Assembly: GCA_964577255.1 (NCBI GenBank)
Contig: CAZNYM010000001.1
Span: 40,222 to 104,221 of the forward strand
Direction of reading: 5' to 3'
DNA length: 64,000 nucleotides
DNA from: Micavibrio_C sp964577255
GTDB lineage: Bacteria > Pseudomonadota > Alphaproteobacteria > Micavibrionales > Micavibrionaceae
A program made the translations under genes and the position numbers. Below are positions 47,490-55,915 of the stretch, piece by piece (positions within the stretch are counted from its first letter, which is position 1; the number at the start of each line of letters is the position of its first letter). Below the pieces are notes generated by a model. The model was not told where the DNA came from. It saw only the letters and a list, made by a program, of their open reading frames with translations, and did not search any database.

Positions 47490-48206
47490 ATGACCGACGA
47501 CGATATTCTCTCTGCTGTCCTCACCGAGGATGAATGCGATTTCATCAATGAAAGAAGCGAGGCCTTTCCCCGCATCCGCGAAGGTTTTCTGAGATACGCC
47601 TCAATTCCCACCGACCGCCGTCTGCAGGCTGCCATGAAAGGTCTTAAAACGGAACCGCGCCGGGGCTATGTCATGCGCGGCATTGCCGCAGAGAACGCGC
47701 AAAGCGTCGCTACGCATCAACACAACACCGTGCGCATCGCCTACTTCCTGGCCTCGGAAAAAAATGCCGCCCTGCGCGCCAAAGTCGCGGTCATGATGGC
47801 TACGCATGACCTGGCCGAAGCCGTGATCGGCGACTTCACGCCCGAAGAAGGCTTGGACAAACACTATAAGCACACGCTTGAAAAGCTTGCGGTGGAAGTT
47901 CTCACAGCCGGGCCCGAACATCATTTCCTGAAAGGTAGAATCAGGGAGAGTTTTGATGAATATGAGGAGCGTGAAAGCGAAGCCTCACTTATCGGCAAGG
48001 ATGCGGACACGCTTGAACTTGTGATCACCGCGCGCGCTTATGAACGAGCCTTTCCTCACCTGAGCGAAAGACTGCAGGATTTTCGTAACGATGTCTGGCG
48101 CCTGCGCACGGAGGAAGGGCAGGCTTTCGCGAGGCTGCCCCATGATGAAGCCGCAAAGCTCTGCCGCCTTAAGCTGCCGCAACCCCCTGCCGCCCGCGCT
48201 GGATGA
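47490..48206 (+). CDS. HD-domain hydrolase, probable nucleotide phosphatase (YfbR-like)
   Basis: A 238-residue HD-domain protein. Metal ligands are visible in THQHNTVRIAYFL (first His), MMATHDLAEAVIGD (HD pair) and the later DADTLELVITARAYE (Asp). Length and pattern resemble the 5'-deoxynucleotidase YfbR and its relatives rather than GTP pyrophosphohydrolases. The ATG at 47490 has GGGAG eight bases upstream; the frame is open back to 47448. It sits between thyA and folA, and folA starts four bases after its stop. That position would suit a role in dUMP or dCMP turnover, but this is inference. Confidence 0.78.
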   Translation: MTDDDILSAVLTEDECDFINERSEAFPRIREGFLRYASIPTDRRLQAAMKGLKTEPRRGYVMRGIAAENAQSVATHQHNTVRIAYFLASEKNAALRAKVAVMMATHDLAEAVIGDFTPEEGLDKHYKHTLEKLAVEVLTAGPEHHFLKGRIRESFDEYEERESEASLIGKDADTLELVITARAYERAFPHLSERLQDFRNDVWRLRTEEGQAFARLPHDEAAKLCRLKLPQPPAARAG

Positions 48207-48210
48207 AATC

Positions 48211-48732
48211 ATGAAACTGAAGCTCGAACCGCCCCTCACCCTCTGCGCCATCGCCGCCATGGCCGATAACCGCGTGATCGGCAACGACAACGACATGCCC
48301 TGGAACATCCCGGGCGAGCTCAAGCGCTTCAAGGAACGCACCATGGGCAAACCCATCATCATGGGCCGGCGCACGCACGAATCCCTGGGCCGCGCGCTGC
48401 CCGGGCGCATGAATATCGTCATCTCGAGCGCCGGCGCGCCGCTCGAGGAGGAGGAAGATATCTACTGGGTCACCTCGCTCGAGGAAGCGATCGAGATCGC
48501 GGCCGAGGAAGCAGAAGACAAGGGTGTGGACGAGATCTTCATCATCGGCGGCGCACAGGTCTACGAACAGGCCCTGCCGCAGGTGCAGCGCCTTTACCTG
48601 ACCACGATTCATCACAGCTACGACGGCGACAAGTTCTTCCCCAAGATCGACCTGTCCCAGTGGCGCGAAGTGGTGCGCGAGGACGTCGAATCCGACCCGC
48701 CCTACAGCGTGCTGACGCTCGAGCGCAAATAG
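48211..48732 (+). CDS. folA: dihydrofolate reductase
   Basis: A 173-residue DHFR: LCAIAAMADNRVIGNDNDMPWNIPGELKRFKERTMGKPIIMGRRTHESLGRALPGRMNIVIS covers the substrate Met20 loop and NADPH sites, and EIFIIGGAQVYEQAL is the conserved second half. The acidic substrate residue is Glu in the PGELKRF segment. The ATG at 48211 lies four bases after the HD gene stop, without a strong ribosome-binding site of its own, so translational coupling is likely. The frame extends upstream to 48091, overlapping the HD gene, without similarity. It regenerates tetrahydrofolate consumed by ThyA. Confidence 0.96.
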   Translation: MKLKLEPPLTLCAIAAMADNRVIGNDNDMPWNIPGELKRFKERTMGKPIIMGRRTHESLGRALPGRMNIVISSAGAPLEEEEDIYWVTSLEEAIEIAAEEAEDKGVDEIFIIGGAQVYEQALPQVQRLYLTTIHHSYDGDKFFPKIDLSQWREVVREDVESDPPYSVLTLERK

Positions 48733-48739
48733 TTCCTTT

Positions 48740-49816
48740 TTAAATGCCCAGCCTTGCGGCCAGCGTTTCCGCCATCGCGGTGAAAAGCGGACGCTCCGGT
48801 CCTGTGCTTTCATGCAGGCGCCCTTCGTCCGCCGCCTGGCGGGTCGCGCCGTGAAGCGGCACTTCGCCCAGGAACGGCACGCCGCGCTTTTCCGCTTCCG
48901 CCCGCGCGCCGCCGTGGCCGAAGATGTGTTCTTCGTGGCCGCACTGGCTGCAAACATGCACGCTCATATTCTCGATCACGCCCAGAATCGGCACGCCCAC
49001 CTTGCGGAACATCTCGATCCCCTTGCGCGCGTCCGAAAGCGCCAGATCCTGCGGCGTTGAAACGATCACCGCGCCCGCCAGCGGCACCTTCTGCGCCATC
49101 GTCAGCTGCGCATCGCCCGTGCCGGGCGGCATGTCGACGATCAGGATATCGAGCGGCGCACCGTCCACCCGCCATTCTACATCGCGCAGCATCTGATAGA
49201 TCGCGCTTTGCACCATCGGCCCGCGCCAGATCATCGGCGCCTCATCATCAACCATGAATCCGATCGACATCACTTTGAGGCCCTGTGTCGCGGGCGGCAC
49301 CAGTTTTCCTTCTGCGTTCTGCGCCGGTTTGTGCCCCTGCAGATTCATGAGGCGCGGCACCGAAGGGCCGTATATGTCGGCATCCAGCAATCCCACCTTC
49401 AAACCGCATTGCACCAGCGCCAGCGCCAGATGCGCGGCGACGGTCGATTTCCCTACCCCGCCCTTGCCCGAAGCCACCGCGACAATTTTGCGGATCGGCA
49501 GTTGCAGCGGCGGATTTTTGCTCATGCCGTGCGGATCGGGCGCGGCAGGCGCGCGCTCGGCGGTCAGGATGGCGCTGACCTTCACCACACCCGGTAGAAC
49601 CGCCACCGCCGCTTCCGCCGCCTGGCGCAGCGGCTCCATCGCCGGGCCGCGCGCGGCCTCCACTTGCAGGGTGAACACGACATGCCCGCCCGCCAGAATC
49701 TGCAGCCCCTGCACCATGCCAGCGCTGACGATATCCGCACCCGAAAGCGGGTCGCGGACGCCCGCGAGCGCCCCGAGAATATCGTCTTCCGCCAGCGTCT
49801 TTTGCTTTGTGAACAT
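48740..49816 (-). CDS. apbC: Mrp/NBP35-family iron-sulfur cluster carrier ATPase (ApbC)
   Basis: A 358-residue protein with a MIP18/DUF59-type N-terminal domain (DILGALAGVRDPLSGADIVSAGMVQ...GHVVFTLQV), then the P-loop ATPase domain: GKGGVGKSTVAAHLALALVQCGLKVGLLDADIYGPS, with DMPPGTGDAQLTMAQ and the C-terminal CSQCGHEEHIFG, whose CxxC binds the cluster in the dimer. It loads [4Fe-4S] clusters onto apoproteins. The gene is convergent with folA (7-base gap) and divergent from hflK; the shared 104-base region contains the TTCCTTGC/GCAAGGAA inverted repeat at 49862-49880. Confidence 0.93.
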   Translation of the reverse strand: MFTKQKTLAEDDILGALAGVRDPLSGADIVSAGMVQGLQILAGGHVVFTLQVEAARGPAMEPLRQAAEAAVAVLPGVVKVSAILTAERAPAAPDPHGMSKNPPLQLPIRKIVAVASGKGGVGKSTVAAHLALALVQCGLKVGLLDADIYGPSVPRLMNLQGHKPAQNAEGKLVPPATQGLKVMSIGFMVDDEAPMIWRGPMVQSAIYQMLRDVEWRVDGAPLDILIVDMPPGTGDAQLTMAQKVPLAGAVIVSTPQDLALSDARKGIEMFRKVGVPILGVIENMSVHVCSQCGHEEHIFGHGGARAEAEKRGVPFLGEVPLHGATRQAADEGRLHESTGPERPLFTAMAETLAARLGI

Positions 49817-49861
49817 GTCCGGTTTCGATTGTTTTTCGTCGGAAAAGAGATATTGTTAATC

Positions 49862-49880
49862 TTCCTTGCTCGGCAAGGAA
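49862..49880. repeat. perfect inverted repeat between apbC and hflK
   Basis: TTCCTTGC (49862-49869) and GCAAGGAA (49873-49880) with a 3-base spacer. It is too GC-poor and lacks a T tract to be a terminator. It lies between divergent starts, so an operator is the likeliest explanation, although no regulator is evident. Confidence 0.4.
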
Positions 49881-49920
49881 AAATGTTATGACATAATTCG
49901 ACCCTCTACGGAGAACGCCC

Positions 49921-51132
49921 ATGGCGCCCAACGATTCCGGCAATAACAAGAACCCCTGGGGCCGCCCGTCCGGCGGCAGTGGCGGGGGAGGCCGAGGCCC
50001 CTGGGGCGGCGGCGGTTCTTCGGGCGGAGGCCCGGGCGGCGGCGTGCCGCCGGAACTTGACGAAATGCTGCGCCAGGCGCAAAGCAACCTGCGTCAGGTC
50101 ATCCCCGGTGGCTTCCACGGCATGAAATTGTTCGGATTGATCGCCGTGGGCGCAGCAGGGCTATGGCTCTCGAGCGGTTTTTACATCATCACCCCCGGCA
50201 TCCACGGCGTGATCCAGCAATTCGGCAAGCTCAGCCGCGTGCAGACCAACGAAGGCCTGGGCTATCACCTGCCCTGGCCGATCGAGACAATCGCCAAGGT
50301 TCCCGTTTCGGAGGTCCGCAGCCTGCAGATCGCCTTCCAGGATCCCTACAACCGCAATGGCACCGCCGCAGAAAGCCTGATGTTGACCTCGGATGGCAAC
50401 ATCGTCGACCTCGACATGGTCGTGCAGTGGAACATCAAGGCGGCGGACGATTACCTGTTCAACATCCGCGACCCGGAAAACACCCTCAGGCGCGTGGCTG
50501 AAAGCGCCATCCGCGAAGTAGTGGGGCAAAGCCTGATGTTCTCCCTGATCACCCAAGAACGCGAAAGCGTGGCGCAGAAAACGCGCGAGATCATGAGCCG
50601 CATCCTCGACGAATATAAATCCGGTATCAACATCGACCGCGTGCTGATCCAGCGCGCTGAAGTGCATCCTGACGTCCAGGATGCCTTCCAGGACGTGCAG
50701 TCCGCCAAGCAGGACGCTGTCGACGCCCAGAACCGCGCCGGCGCCTACCGCGAAGACATCATCCCCAAAGCACGCGGCGAAGCGACGCGCATGCGCCAGG
50801 AAGCAATGGCCTACAAGGAATCGGTCGTGGCCCGTGCCAAGGGTGACGCAGCGCGCTTCAATTCGATCTACGAAGCCTATAAGTCCGGCACCGACATCAC
50901 GCGCACCCGCCTTTACCTCGAGACCATGGAAGACGTATTCAAAAACGCGCAGAAGATCATCATCGACGACAAAGCGACCGGCAGCGGCGTGGTGCCCTAT
51001 CTGCCGCTCAACGAAATGAAGCCGGCATCGGGCGGTTCGTCCCCCGAGCGCCGCGATACCGGCGCGAGCAGCGCTATGCCGCGCATGCCCGCCGCCATCG
51101 GCAACAGCATTGACGGAGAGATCACGCGATGA
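49921..51132 (+). CDS. hflK: FtsH protease modulator HflK (SPFH/band-7)
   Basis: A 403-residue inner-membrane protein. A Gly/Pro-rich cytoplasmic N terminus (about 45 residues) is followed by one span (LFGLIAVGAAGLWLSSGFYII) and the SPFH domain (GVIQQFGKLSRVQTNEGLGYHLPWPIETIAKV). A long helical coiled-coil follows (AFQDVQSAKQDAVDAQNRAGAYREDIIPKARGEATRMRQEAMAYKESVVARAKGDAARF). It assembles with HflC into a periplasmic cage around FtsH and restrains degradation of membrane proteins. GGAGA lies eight bases before the ATG. It overlaps hflC by four bases (ATGA). Confidence 0.95.
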   Translation: MAPNDSGNNKNPWGRPSGGSGGGGRGPWGGGGSSGGGPGGGVPPELDEMLRQAQSNLRQVIPGGFHGMKLFGLIAVGAAGLWLSSGFYIITPGIHGVIQQFGKLSRVQTNEGLGYHLPWPIETIAKVPVSEVRSLQIAFQDPYNRNGTAAESLMLTSDGNIVDLDMVVQWNIKAADDYLFNIRDPENTLRRVAESAIREVVGQSLMFSLITQERESVAQKTREIMSRILDEYKSGINIDRVLIQRAEVHPDVQDAFQDVQSAKQDAVDAQNRAGAYREDIIPKARGEATRMRQEAMAYKESVVARAKGDAARFNSIYEAYKSGTDITRTRLYLETMEDVFKNAQKIIIDDKATGSGVVPYLPLNEMKPASGGSSPERRDTGASSAMPRMPAAIGNSIDGEITR

Positions 51133-52091
51133 AACTCAACAGCGGTATTTTCCTGATCGTCCTGGCTTTCGGCGTCATCGCCCTGGGTCAGTCGATGTAC
51201 ACGGTGGACCAGCGCGAACAGGCGATCGTCCTGCATCTGGGTCAGCCGGTAGGCGAAGTGAAGCAGCCGGGCCTGCATTTCAAGGTGCCGCTGATCGAGG
51301 AAGTGCGGCGCTTCGATCGTCGTATCCTCGCGGTCGACCCGCCGCCCGAGCAGATGGTGATCTCCGCCAGCCGCGAAAACGCCATTTTCCGCCGCACCCT
51401 GCCGGCCGGCGCAATCAAGACCCCGGCGCAGGCCGCGGTGAAAACCGATGACGTCGCCAGCGCCGAGCCGATCATCGTCGATACCTACGCCCGCTACCGC
51501 ATCAGCGATCCGCTGAAATTCCTGAAATCCATGCGCGGCGACATCGGCATCGCCAACCAGCGAATCCAGGGCATCGTCAACGACGCCACCCGCGCCGCGC
51601 TCGGTAAAAGCACGCTGCAGGGCCTCTTATCCTCGCGCCGCTCCGAGATCATGCGCGAGATCACGACCAGCGTGAACAAGCAGATCGAGGGCGGCAATCT
51701 CGGGATCCAGATCGTCGACATCCGCATCGTCCGCGCCGACCTGACGCCCGATTTGCGCCAATCGACCGTGCGCCGGATGATTTCCGAGCTGAAGGAGCGC
51801 GCGACCGAAACCCGCGCTGAAGGCGAGGAGATCGCGCTTGAAATCCGCTCGGGCGCCGAGAAGGAAAGAACCGTTATTCTCGCCAACGCGCAAAGCGAGG
51901 CCCAGACCCTGCGCGGTCAGGGCGACAACGAGGCGATCCAGATCTACGCCAAGACCCTGGGCCAGGATAAGGAGTTCTACAGCTTCATCCGCTCTCTCGA
52001 GGCCTACCGCAACACGCTGGCCTCGCCCGACACCCGGCTTCTCCTCAGCCCGGACGGCGCTTTCTTCAAATATTTCAAGGGCGGGGAATAA
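51129..52091 (+). CDS. hflC: FtsH protease modulator HflC (SPFH/band-7)
   Basis: A 320-residue partner of HflK. It has an N-terminal span (GIFLIVLAFGVIALGQSMYTV), the SPFH core (REQAIVLHLGQPVGEVKQPGLHFKVPLIEEVRRFDRRIL, DTYARYRISDPLKFL) and a helical stalk with ELKERATETRAEGEEIALEIRSGAEKERTVILANAQSEAQTL. The C terminus reads SPDGAFFKYF. Its ATG overlaps the hflK stop (ATGA). A degP-type protease gene follows after 139 bases, completing an envelope quality-control block. Confidence 0.95.
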   Translation: MKLNSGIFLIVLAFGVIALGQSMYTVDQREQAIVLHLGQPVGEVKQPGLHFKVPLIEEVRRFDRRILAVDPPPEQMVISASRENAIFRRTLPAGAIKTPAQAAVKTDDVASAEPIIVDTYARYRISDPLKFLKSMRGDIGIANQRIQGIVNDATRAALGKSTLQGLLSSRRSEIMREITTSVNKQIEGGNLGIQIVDIRIVRADLTPDLRQSTVRRMISELKERATETRAEGEEIALEIRSGAEKERTVILANAQSEAQTLRGQGDNEAIQIYAKTLGQDKEFYSFIRSLEAYRNTLASPDTRLLLSPDGAFFKYFKGGE

Positions 52092-52230
52092 GAGAGCAGG
52101 CGCGGCGCGCCTGATTCTGCAAAAGCCTCCACAATTATTCCTCAAAACCTTCAACGTGTTGCCGTTGACCGGGCGCATGCTTATGCCTAATTTACCTGCA
52201 GTTCTTCCAGCCACCCGAGGTCAAGCCATC

Positions 52231-53715
52231 ATGAAATGCGCCACCCTTTCCGTTCTGTTCCTGGCAGCCGGTTTTCTGGCCTTCGCGCCCGCCGTCGCCC
52301 GCGCCGGTTTCCCGCTGGCTCAGCCGCGCGCACCGATGGAGGATTCAAGCTTCGCCAATCTGGTCGACACGCTTCTGCCCGCAGTCGTCAACATCTCCTC
52401 GACGCAAAAGGCGTTCAAGCCCGAGGACTTCCCCGAGATGCCGCACTTCCCGCCCGGCTCGCCGTTCGAGGATTTCTTCGAGGATTTCATGGACAAGCGC
52501 GATCAGGACGGCGGCCCGATCCAGCCGCCCGCCTCGCTCGGCTCCGGTTTCATCGTCGACGCTGAAAAAGGTTATATCGCCACCAACAATCATGTCGTGC
52601 GCGACGCCGAGGAAGTACGCGTCACCTTCCACGACGATTCCACCGTGCCTGCGACCGTCATTGGCCGCGACGAGAAGACCGACCTCGCTTTGCTGCAGGT
52701 CAAAACCGACAAGAAGCTGACCGCCGTGAAATTCGGCGACAGCAGCGTGCTGCGAGTGGGCGACTGGATCCTTGCGATCGGCAACCCCTTCGGCCTGGGC
52801 GGCACGGTTACGGCGGGCATCGTCTCGGCGCAGCAACGCAACATCAACGCCGGCCCCTACGACGATTTCATCCAGACCGACGCCTCGATCAACCGCGGCA
52901 ATTCGGGCGGCCCCATGTTCAATATGCGCGGCGAGGTGATCGGCATCAACACCGCCATCTATTCGCCCTCGGGCGGATCGGTGGGAATCGGCTTCGCCAT
53001 TCCGGCGGCGCTCGCCAAGCCCGTGCTCGACCAGCTCGTCAAATACGGCAAGACCCGCCGCGGCTGGCTGGGTGTGCGGATCCAGACCGTCACCGACGAT
53101 ATCGCCGAAAGCCTCGGGCTCAAGGGCATGAAGGGCGCGCTGGTCGCCAGCGTCACGCCCAAGGGCCCGGCTGAAGCGGCGGGGCTTAAGGCCGGCGACA
53201 TCATCGTCAAGTTCAACGGCAAGCAGATCGACGAAATGCGCACCCTGCCGCGCACGGTCGCCGAAACCGACATCGGATCGGAAGCCAAGATTGAGTACTG
53301 GCGCGACGGGCAGATCCGCACAACCAAGGTCAAGGTCGGCGAGCTTGAAAAGGCCGAGGAAGAAGGCCTGGTCAGCGATCAGACGCGCGAACGCACCCCG
53401 GCCCAGGGTTCGACCAAGATCGAGGTCGTGGGCCTGAGCGTCGCCGCCATCACGCCGCAGGACCGCGAGGACTTTAATATCGACGAGGAAATCGACGGCC
53501 TTCTGGTCACGGAAGTGGCCGAGGGTTCGGAAGCGGCCGAAAAAGGCCTGGCAGTGGGCGATGTGGTCCTAGAGATCAACCAGCAGGCCATCACCGATCC
53601 CAAGCAGGGCGCTTCGGTGGTGGAAAAAGCGGATAAGGCCGGGCGCAACTCCGTCCTGCTGCTGGTTAACCGCGAGGGCGACGTGCGCTTTGTGGCCCTG
53701 CGCCTGAAAAAATAA
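52231..53715 (+). CDS. degP: periplasmic serine protease/chaperone of the DegP/HtrA family
   Basis: A 494-residue exported protease. The signal peptide covers residues 1-25 (ends AVARA/GFPLA). The trypsin-like catalytic triad is His121 (NNHVV), Asp151 (TDLALLQ) and Ser225 (RGNSGGPMF). Two PDZ domains follow: WLGVRIQTVTDDIAESLGLKGMKGALVASVTPKGPAEAAGLKAGDII and a second with DGLLVTEVAEGSEAAEKGLAVGDVVLEI. It degrades misfolded periplasmic proteins. The ATG at 52231 is chosen because the signal peptide begins there; the frame is open upstream to 51838, inside hflC. It belongs to the hflKC-degP arrangement common in proteobacteria. Its stop overlaps the miaA start. Confidence 0.94.
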   Translation: MKCATLSVLFLAAGFLAFAPAVARAGFPLAQPRAPMEDSSFANLVDTLLPAVVNISSTQKAFKPEDFPEMPHFPPGSPFEDFFEDFMDKRDQDGGPIQPPASLGSGFIVDAEKGYIATNNHVVRDAEEVRVTFHDDSTVPATVIGRDEKTDLALLQVKTDKKLTAVKFGDSSVLRVGDWILAIGNPFGLGGTVTAGIVSAQQRNINAGPYDDFIQTDASINRGNSGGPMFNMRGEVIGINTAIYSPSGGSVGIGFAIPAALAKPVLDQLVKYGKTRRGWLGVRIQTVTDDIAESLGLKGMKGALVASVTPKGPAEAAGLKAGDIIVKFNGKQIDEMRTLPRTVAETDIGSEAKIEYWRDGQIRTTKVKVGELEKAEEEGLVSDQTRERTPAQGSTKIEVVGLSVAAITPQDREDFNIDEEIDGLLVTEVAEGSEAAEKGLAVGDVVLEINQQAITDPKQGASVVEKADKAGRNSVLLLVNREGDVRFVALRLKK

Positions 53716-54617
53716 TGCCCTTGATCGAAATCATCGCCGGGCCGACCGCCAGCGGCAAGTCGGCCCGCGCCCTTGCGCGCGCGCTTGATGCCCGGGGTGC
53801 GGTCATCAACGCCGACGCGCTGCAGGTTTATGACGCCCTGCCGCTGCTGACGGCGCAGCCTTCGCCTGCCGACAGGCAGCAGGCCCCCCACGCGCTTTAC
53901 GGTTATCTACCGCCCGCGGAGACGGGCAGCGTCATGCGCTGGCGCGACGACGCCCTGCGTGAAATCGGTGCGGCGCTTGAACGAGAACAGACGCCCATCG
54001 TTACTGGCGGCACCGGCTTTTACATTAAGGCCCTCACCGAAGGACTTTCGCCCATGCCGCCCGCCGTGCCCGAAATACGCGCCCGGGCGCAGGAGATCGT
54101 CGACCGCGAGGGCAGCGCCGCCAGTCTCTACGGCACGCTCGAACGCCACGATCCGCAGACGGCGCAAAAACTTCACCCGCACAACACCCAGCGCGTCATG
54201 CGCGCCTGGGAAGTCTTGGTCGCCACCGGCAAGGCGCTGTCGCACTGGCACAAAGAGCCGCCGATGCCGCCGCCCGCCGGCTGGCGTTTTGCCGTGACCG
54301 TGCTGATGCCCGAACGCGCCGTGCTGGCGGAACGCTGCCGCGCGCGCTTCCTTGCCATGATGGAGCGCGGCGCGCTTGCGGAAGTGCGGGCTCTGCAAGA
54401 ACAGATCGACGCGGGCGCGGCGCCGCCCCAGGGCGGAGTGACCCAGGCGCTTGGCTTTTCCGCCCTGTCTGCCCATCTCGCGGGCGGTCTTACCCTTGAT
54501 GAAGCCGTAAGTCAGGCCCAGACCCAGACCTGGCAGTACGCCCGGCGCCAGATGACCTGGTTCCGGCACCAGATCCGGGCCGGCGGGGCTGTGGACAGTG
54601 TGGCTTTCGAGACCTGA
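53715..54617 (+). CDS. miaA: tRNA dimethylallyltransferase
   Basis: A 300-residue MiaA. The P-loop is IAGPTASGKSARALARAL near the N terminus, followed by VINADALQVYDALPLLTAQPS, the substrate-channel segment ITGGTGFYIKALTEGLSPMPPAVPEIR and the C-terminal QTWQYARRQMTWFRHQ. It attaches a dimethylallyl group to A37 of tRNAs reading UNN codons, an intermediate of ms2i6A. The ATG at 53715 shares its first base with the degP stop (TAATG), so translation should be coupled. In many proteobacteria hfq follows miaA; here an AT-rich gap with a terminator hairpin follows instead. Confidence 0.95.
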   Translation: MPLIEIIAGPTASGKSARALARALDARGAVINADALQVYDALPLLTAQPSPADRQQAPHALYGYLPPAETGSVMRWRDDALREIGAALEREQTPIVTGGTGFYIKALTEGLSPMPPAVPEIRARAQEIVDREGSAASLYGTLERHDPQTAQKLHPHNTQRVMRAWEVLVATGKALSHWHKEPPMPPPAGWRFAVTVLMPERAVLAERCRARFLAMMERGALAEVRALQEQIDAGAAPPQGGVTQALGFSALSAHLAGGLTLDEAVSQAQTQTWQYARRQMTWFRHQIRAGGAVDSVAFET

Positions 54618-54864
54618 AGACCCATTTTCCACTCCTTTTGTATAATGAAAATACATGAAAAGGATTTATCTTGAAATTTAATTAGTAATTTTATTTCTTA
54701 TTTGTATTTTTGTTATATTTCTGTCGCGCTGCCGTAAAACTATGCTATTCTGGGATCATCGGACGGACAAAAGGCGGATAGAAGACATAACAAAAGAGTT
54801 CTTTTAAGGGTGTGCGAGTAAAGACTGCTAAAAATCTCCAAGGTTGAACAGAAAATACCTCAAA
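54618..54864 (+). ncRNA. AT-rich intergenic region with candidate small RNA
   Basis: These bases, together with the terminator at 54865-54892, hold no protein gene. From 54640 to 54720 the sequence is very AT-rich (several TTATTT/TATAAT-like boxes). From about 54745 a more balanced stretch runs to the strong terminator. It contains a short hairpin (AAAAGA/TCTTTT near 54792-54806). A transcript of about 120-150 nt could start here. It has no start codon followed by a meaningful frame. This is a suggestion only; it may just be the trailer of miaA. Confidence 0.3.
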
Positions 54865-54892
54865 CCCGCTGTTTACAGCGGGCTTTGTTTTT
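54865..54892 (+). terminator. Rho-independent terminator
   Basis: CCCGCTG (54865-54871), loop TTTA and CAGCGGG (54876-54882) form a perfect 7-bp stem followed by CTTTGTTTTT. It ends transcripts coming from miaA or from a small RNA in the preceding gap. Confidence 0.88.
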
Positions 54893-54919
54893 GTGAGCAT
54901 CCCCCCTACAATTCTCTCC

Positions 54920-55351
54920 ATGATGACCCGTCTTTTTCATACCCTTCTCCTGGCCGGCGCTCTTTTGTCCCTGCCCGGTTGCGTCAGCCGGAACACAGCC
55001 GACGCCACCCTCGCCAAGGGATGCGAGGCCGGTATCCGCGCATTGCTGCCCGAGGGTTCCTCTCTCGTAAAAATCAGCGAAACGAAATTCTCGCCCTCCC
55101 CGGAAGGAAGCGACCTCCGCCTTATCCGCATCAAAGCCGTGGAGAGCGATGGCTGGACGGAGTCCGACAAGGACTATAGCTGCGTCTTTGAAGAATCTTT
55201 CGGCCCCTTCAATCTTTCGCATTCCGCCACGATCTACCAGGTCAATATGGGCGAGCGCATAGTCGGCCGCGTGGGCAACCGCATCGAAGGCAGCACCGAC
55301 GATTTCCTGAAACTGACGGAAGCCGTCAGCCTGGTGATAGAAAGCCGCTGA
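54920..55351 (+). CDS. small lipoprotein of unknown function
   Basis: A 143-residue predicted lipoprotein. The signal peptide MMTRLFHTLLLAGALLSLPGC has the lipobox LPGC with Cys near residue 21. After the Cys come a helical stretch (TADATLAKGCEAGIRALLPEG) and a beta-rich domain (SLVKISETKFSPSPEGSDLRLIRIKAVES, SATIYQVNMGERIVGRV) with one further cysteine pair. I recognise no family. The frame is open from a GTG at 54893, but the ATG at 54920 (or 54923) lies right before the hydrophobic signal. It is followed by a convergent gene 10 bases away and sits just after the terminator hairpin. Confidence 0.6.
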   Translation: MMTRLFHTLLLAGALLSLPGCVSRNTADATLAKGCEAGIRALLPEGSSLVKISETKFSPSPEGSDLRLIRIKAVESDGWTESDKDYSCVFEESFGPFNLSHSATIYQVNMGERIVGRVGNRIEGSTDDFLKLTEAVSLVIESR

Positions 55352-55361
55352 AACCCTGCGC

Positions 55362-55847
55362 TTACTGGATTTGCAGGCCGTAGGCGGTGTAGACCCCGAC
55401 AGTTTTGCCGGTCTTCCAGTCTTCCAGCATGAAAATGCCGTTCTCGCGCGCAGTAGTGACGTTGTAGACGCTGTCGATCATCGCGGTCACGCGGCGCTTG
55501 TCCTCGCCGCCTAGCAGGTAAAAAGCAGGCCCTACTTCAAGCACCGGCAGCCCGCCTTCAACGCGCTGGTCGCGGATGATGTCAGCGTTGTAGAAGCCCT
55601 GAATGACGCTCATCGGCTCGCCCTTGCGCATGGCCGCCCACTGCTCGGGGGTCCAGGCGCTTTCCTTCCACTGGCCGTTATGCTGATCGCGCCCGTTTTC
55701 GTAGTAGGGCTTGAAATCCTGATGGTCCCAGTGCTTGTTGGGCCACCAGCCGAACAGCCATGATTTGGGCTCGGCGGCGGCGGGGTTGGCGGCACCGGCC
55801 AGGGTCAGAAAAACAGCGATAAAGGTCAGCTTTTTCAAGGCGTTCAT
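55362..55847 (-). CDS. secreted protein of unknown function
   Basis: A 161-residue exported protein with a clear signal peptide (LKKLTFIAVFLTLAGAANPAAA, cleavage near residue 25). The mature domain is rich in Trp (SWLFGWWPNKHWDHQDFKPYYENGRDQHNGQWKESAWTPEQWAAMRKG), followed by FYNADIIRDQRVEGGLPVLEVGPAFYLLGGEDKRRVTAMIDSVYNV and the closing TVGVYTAYGLQIQ. I recognise no family. It is divergent from the FlgC-like gene (68-base gap) and convergent with the lipoprotein gene at 54920. Confidence 0.65.
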   Translation of the reverse strand: MNALKKLTFIAVFLTLAGAANPAAAEPKSWLFGWWPNKHWDHQDFKPYYENGRDQHNGQWKESAWTPEQWAAMRKGEPMSVIQGFYNADIIRDQRVEGGLPVLEVGPAFYLLGGEDKRRVTAMIDSVYNVTTARENGIFMLEDWKTGKTVGVYTAYGLQIQ

Positions 55848-55915
55848 CGATATATCCTTCGTGTCTTTATGGTTATTTCAGGGTACCTTAACAGAAAATC
55901 TGGTATACTGGAAAC

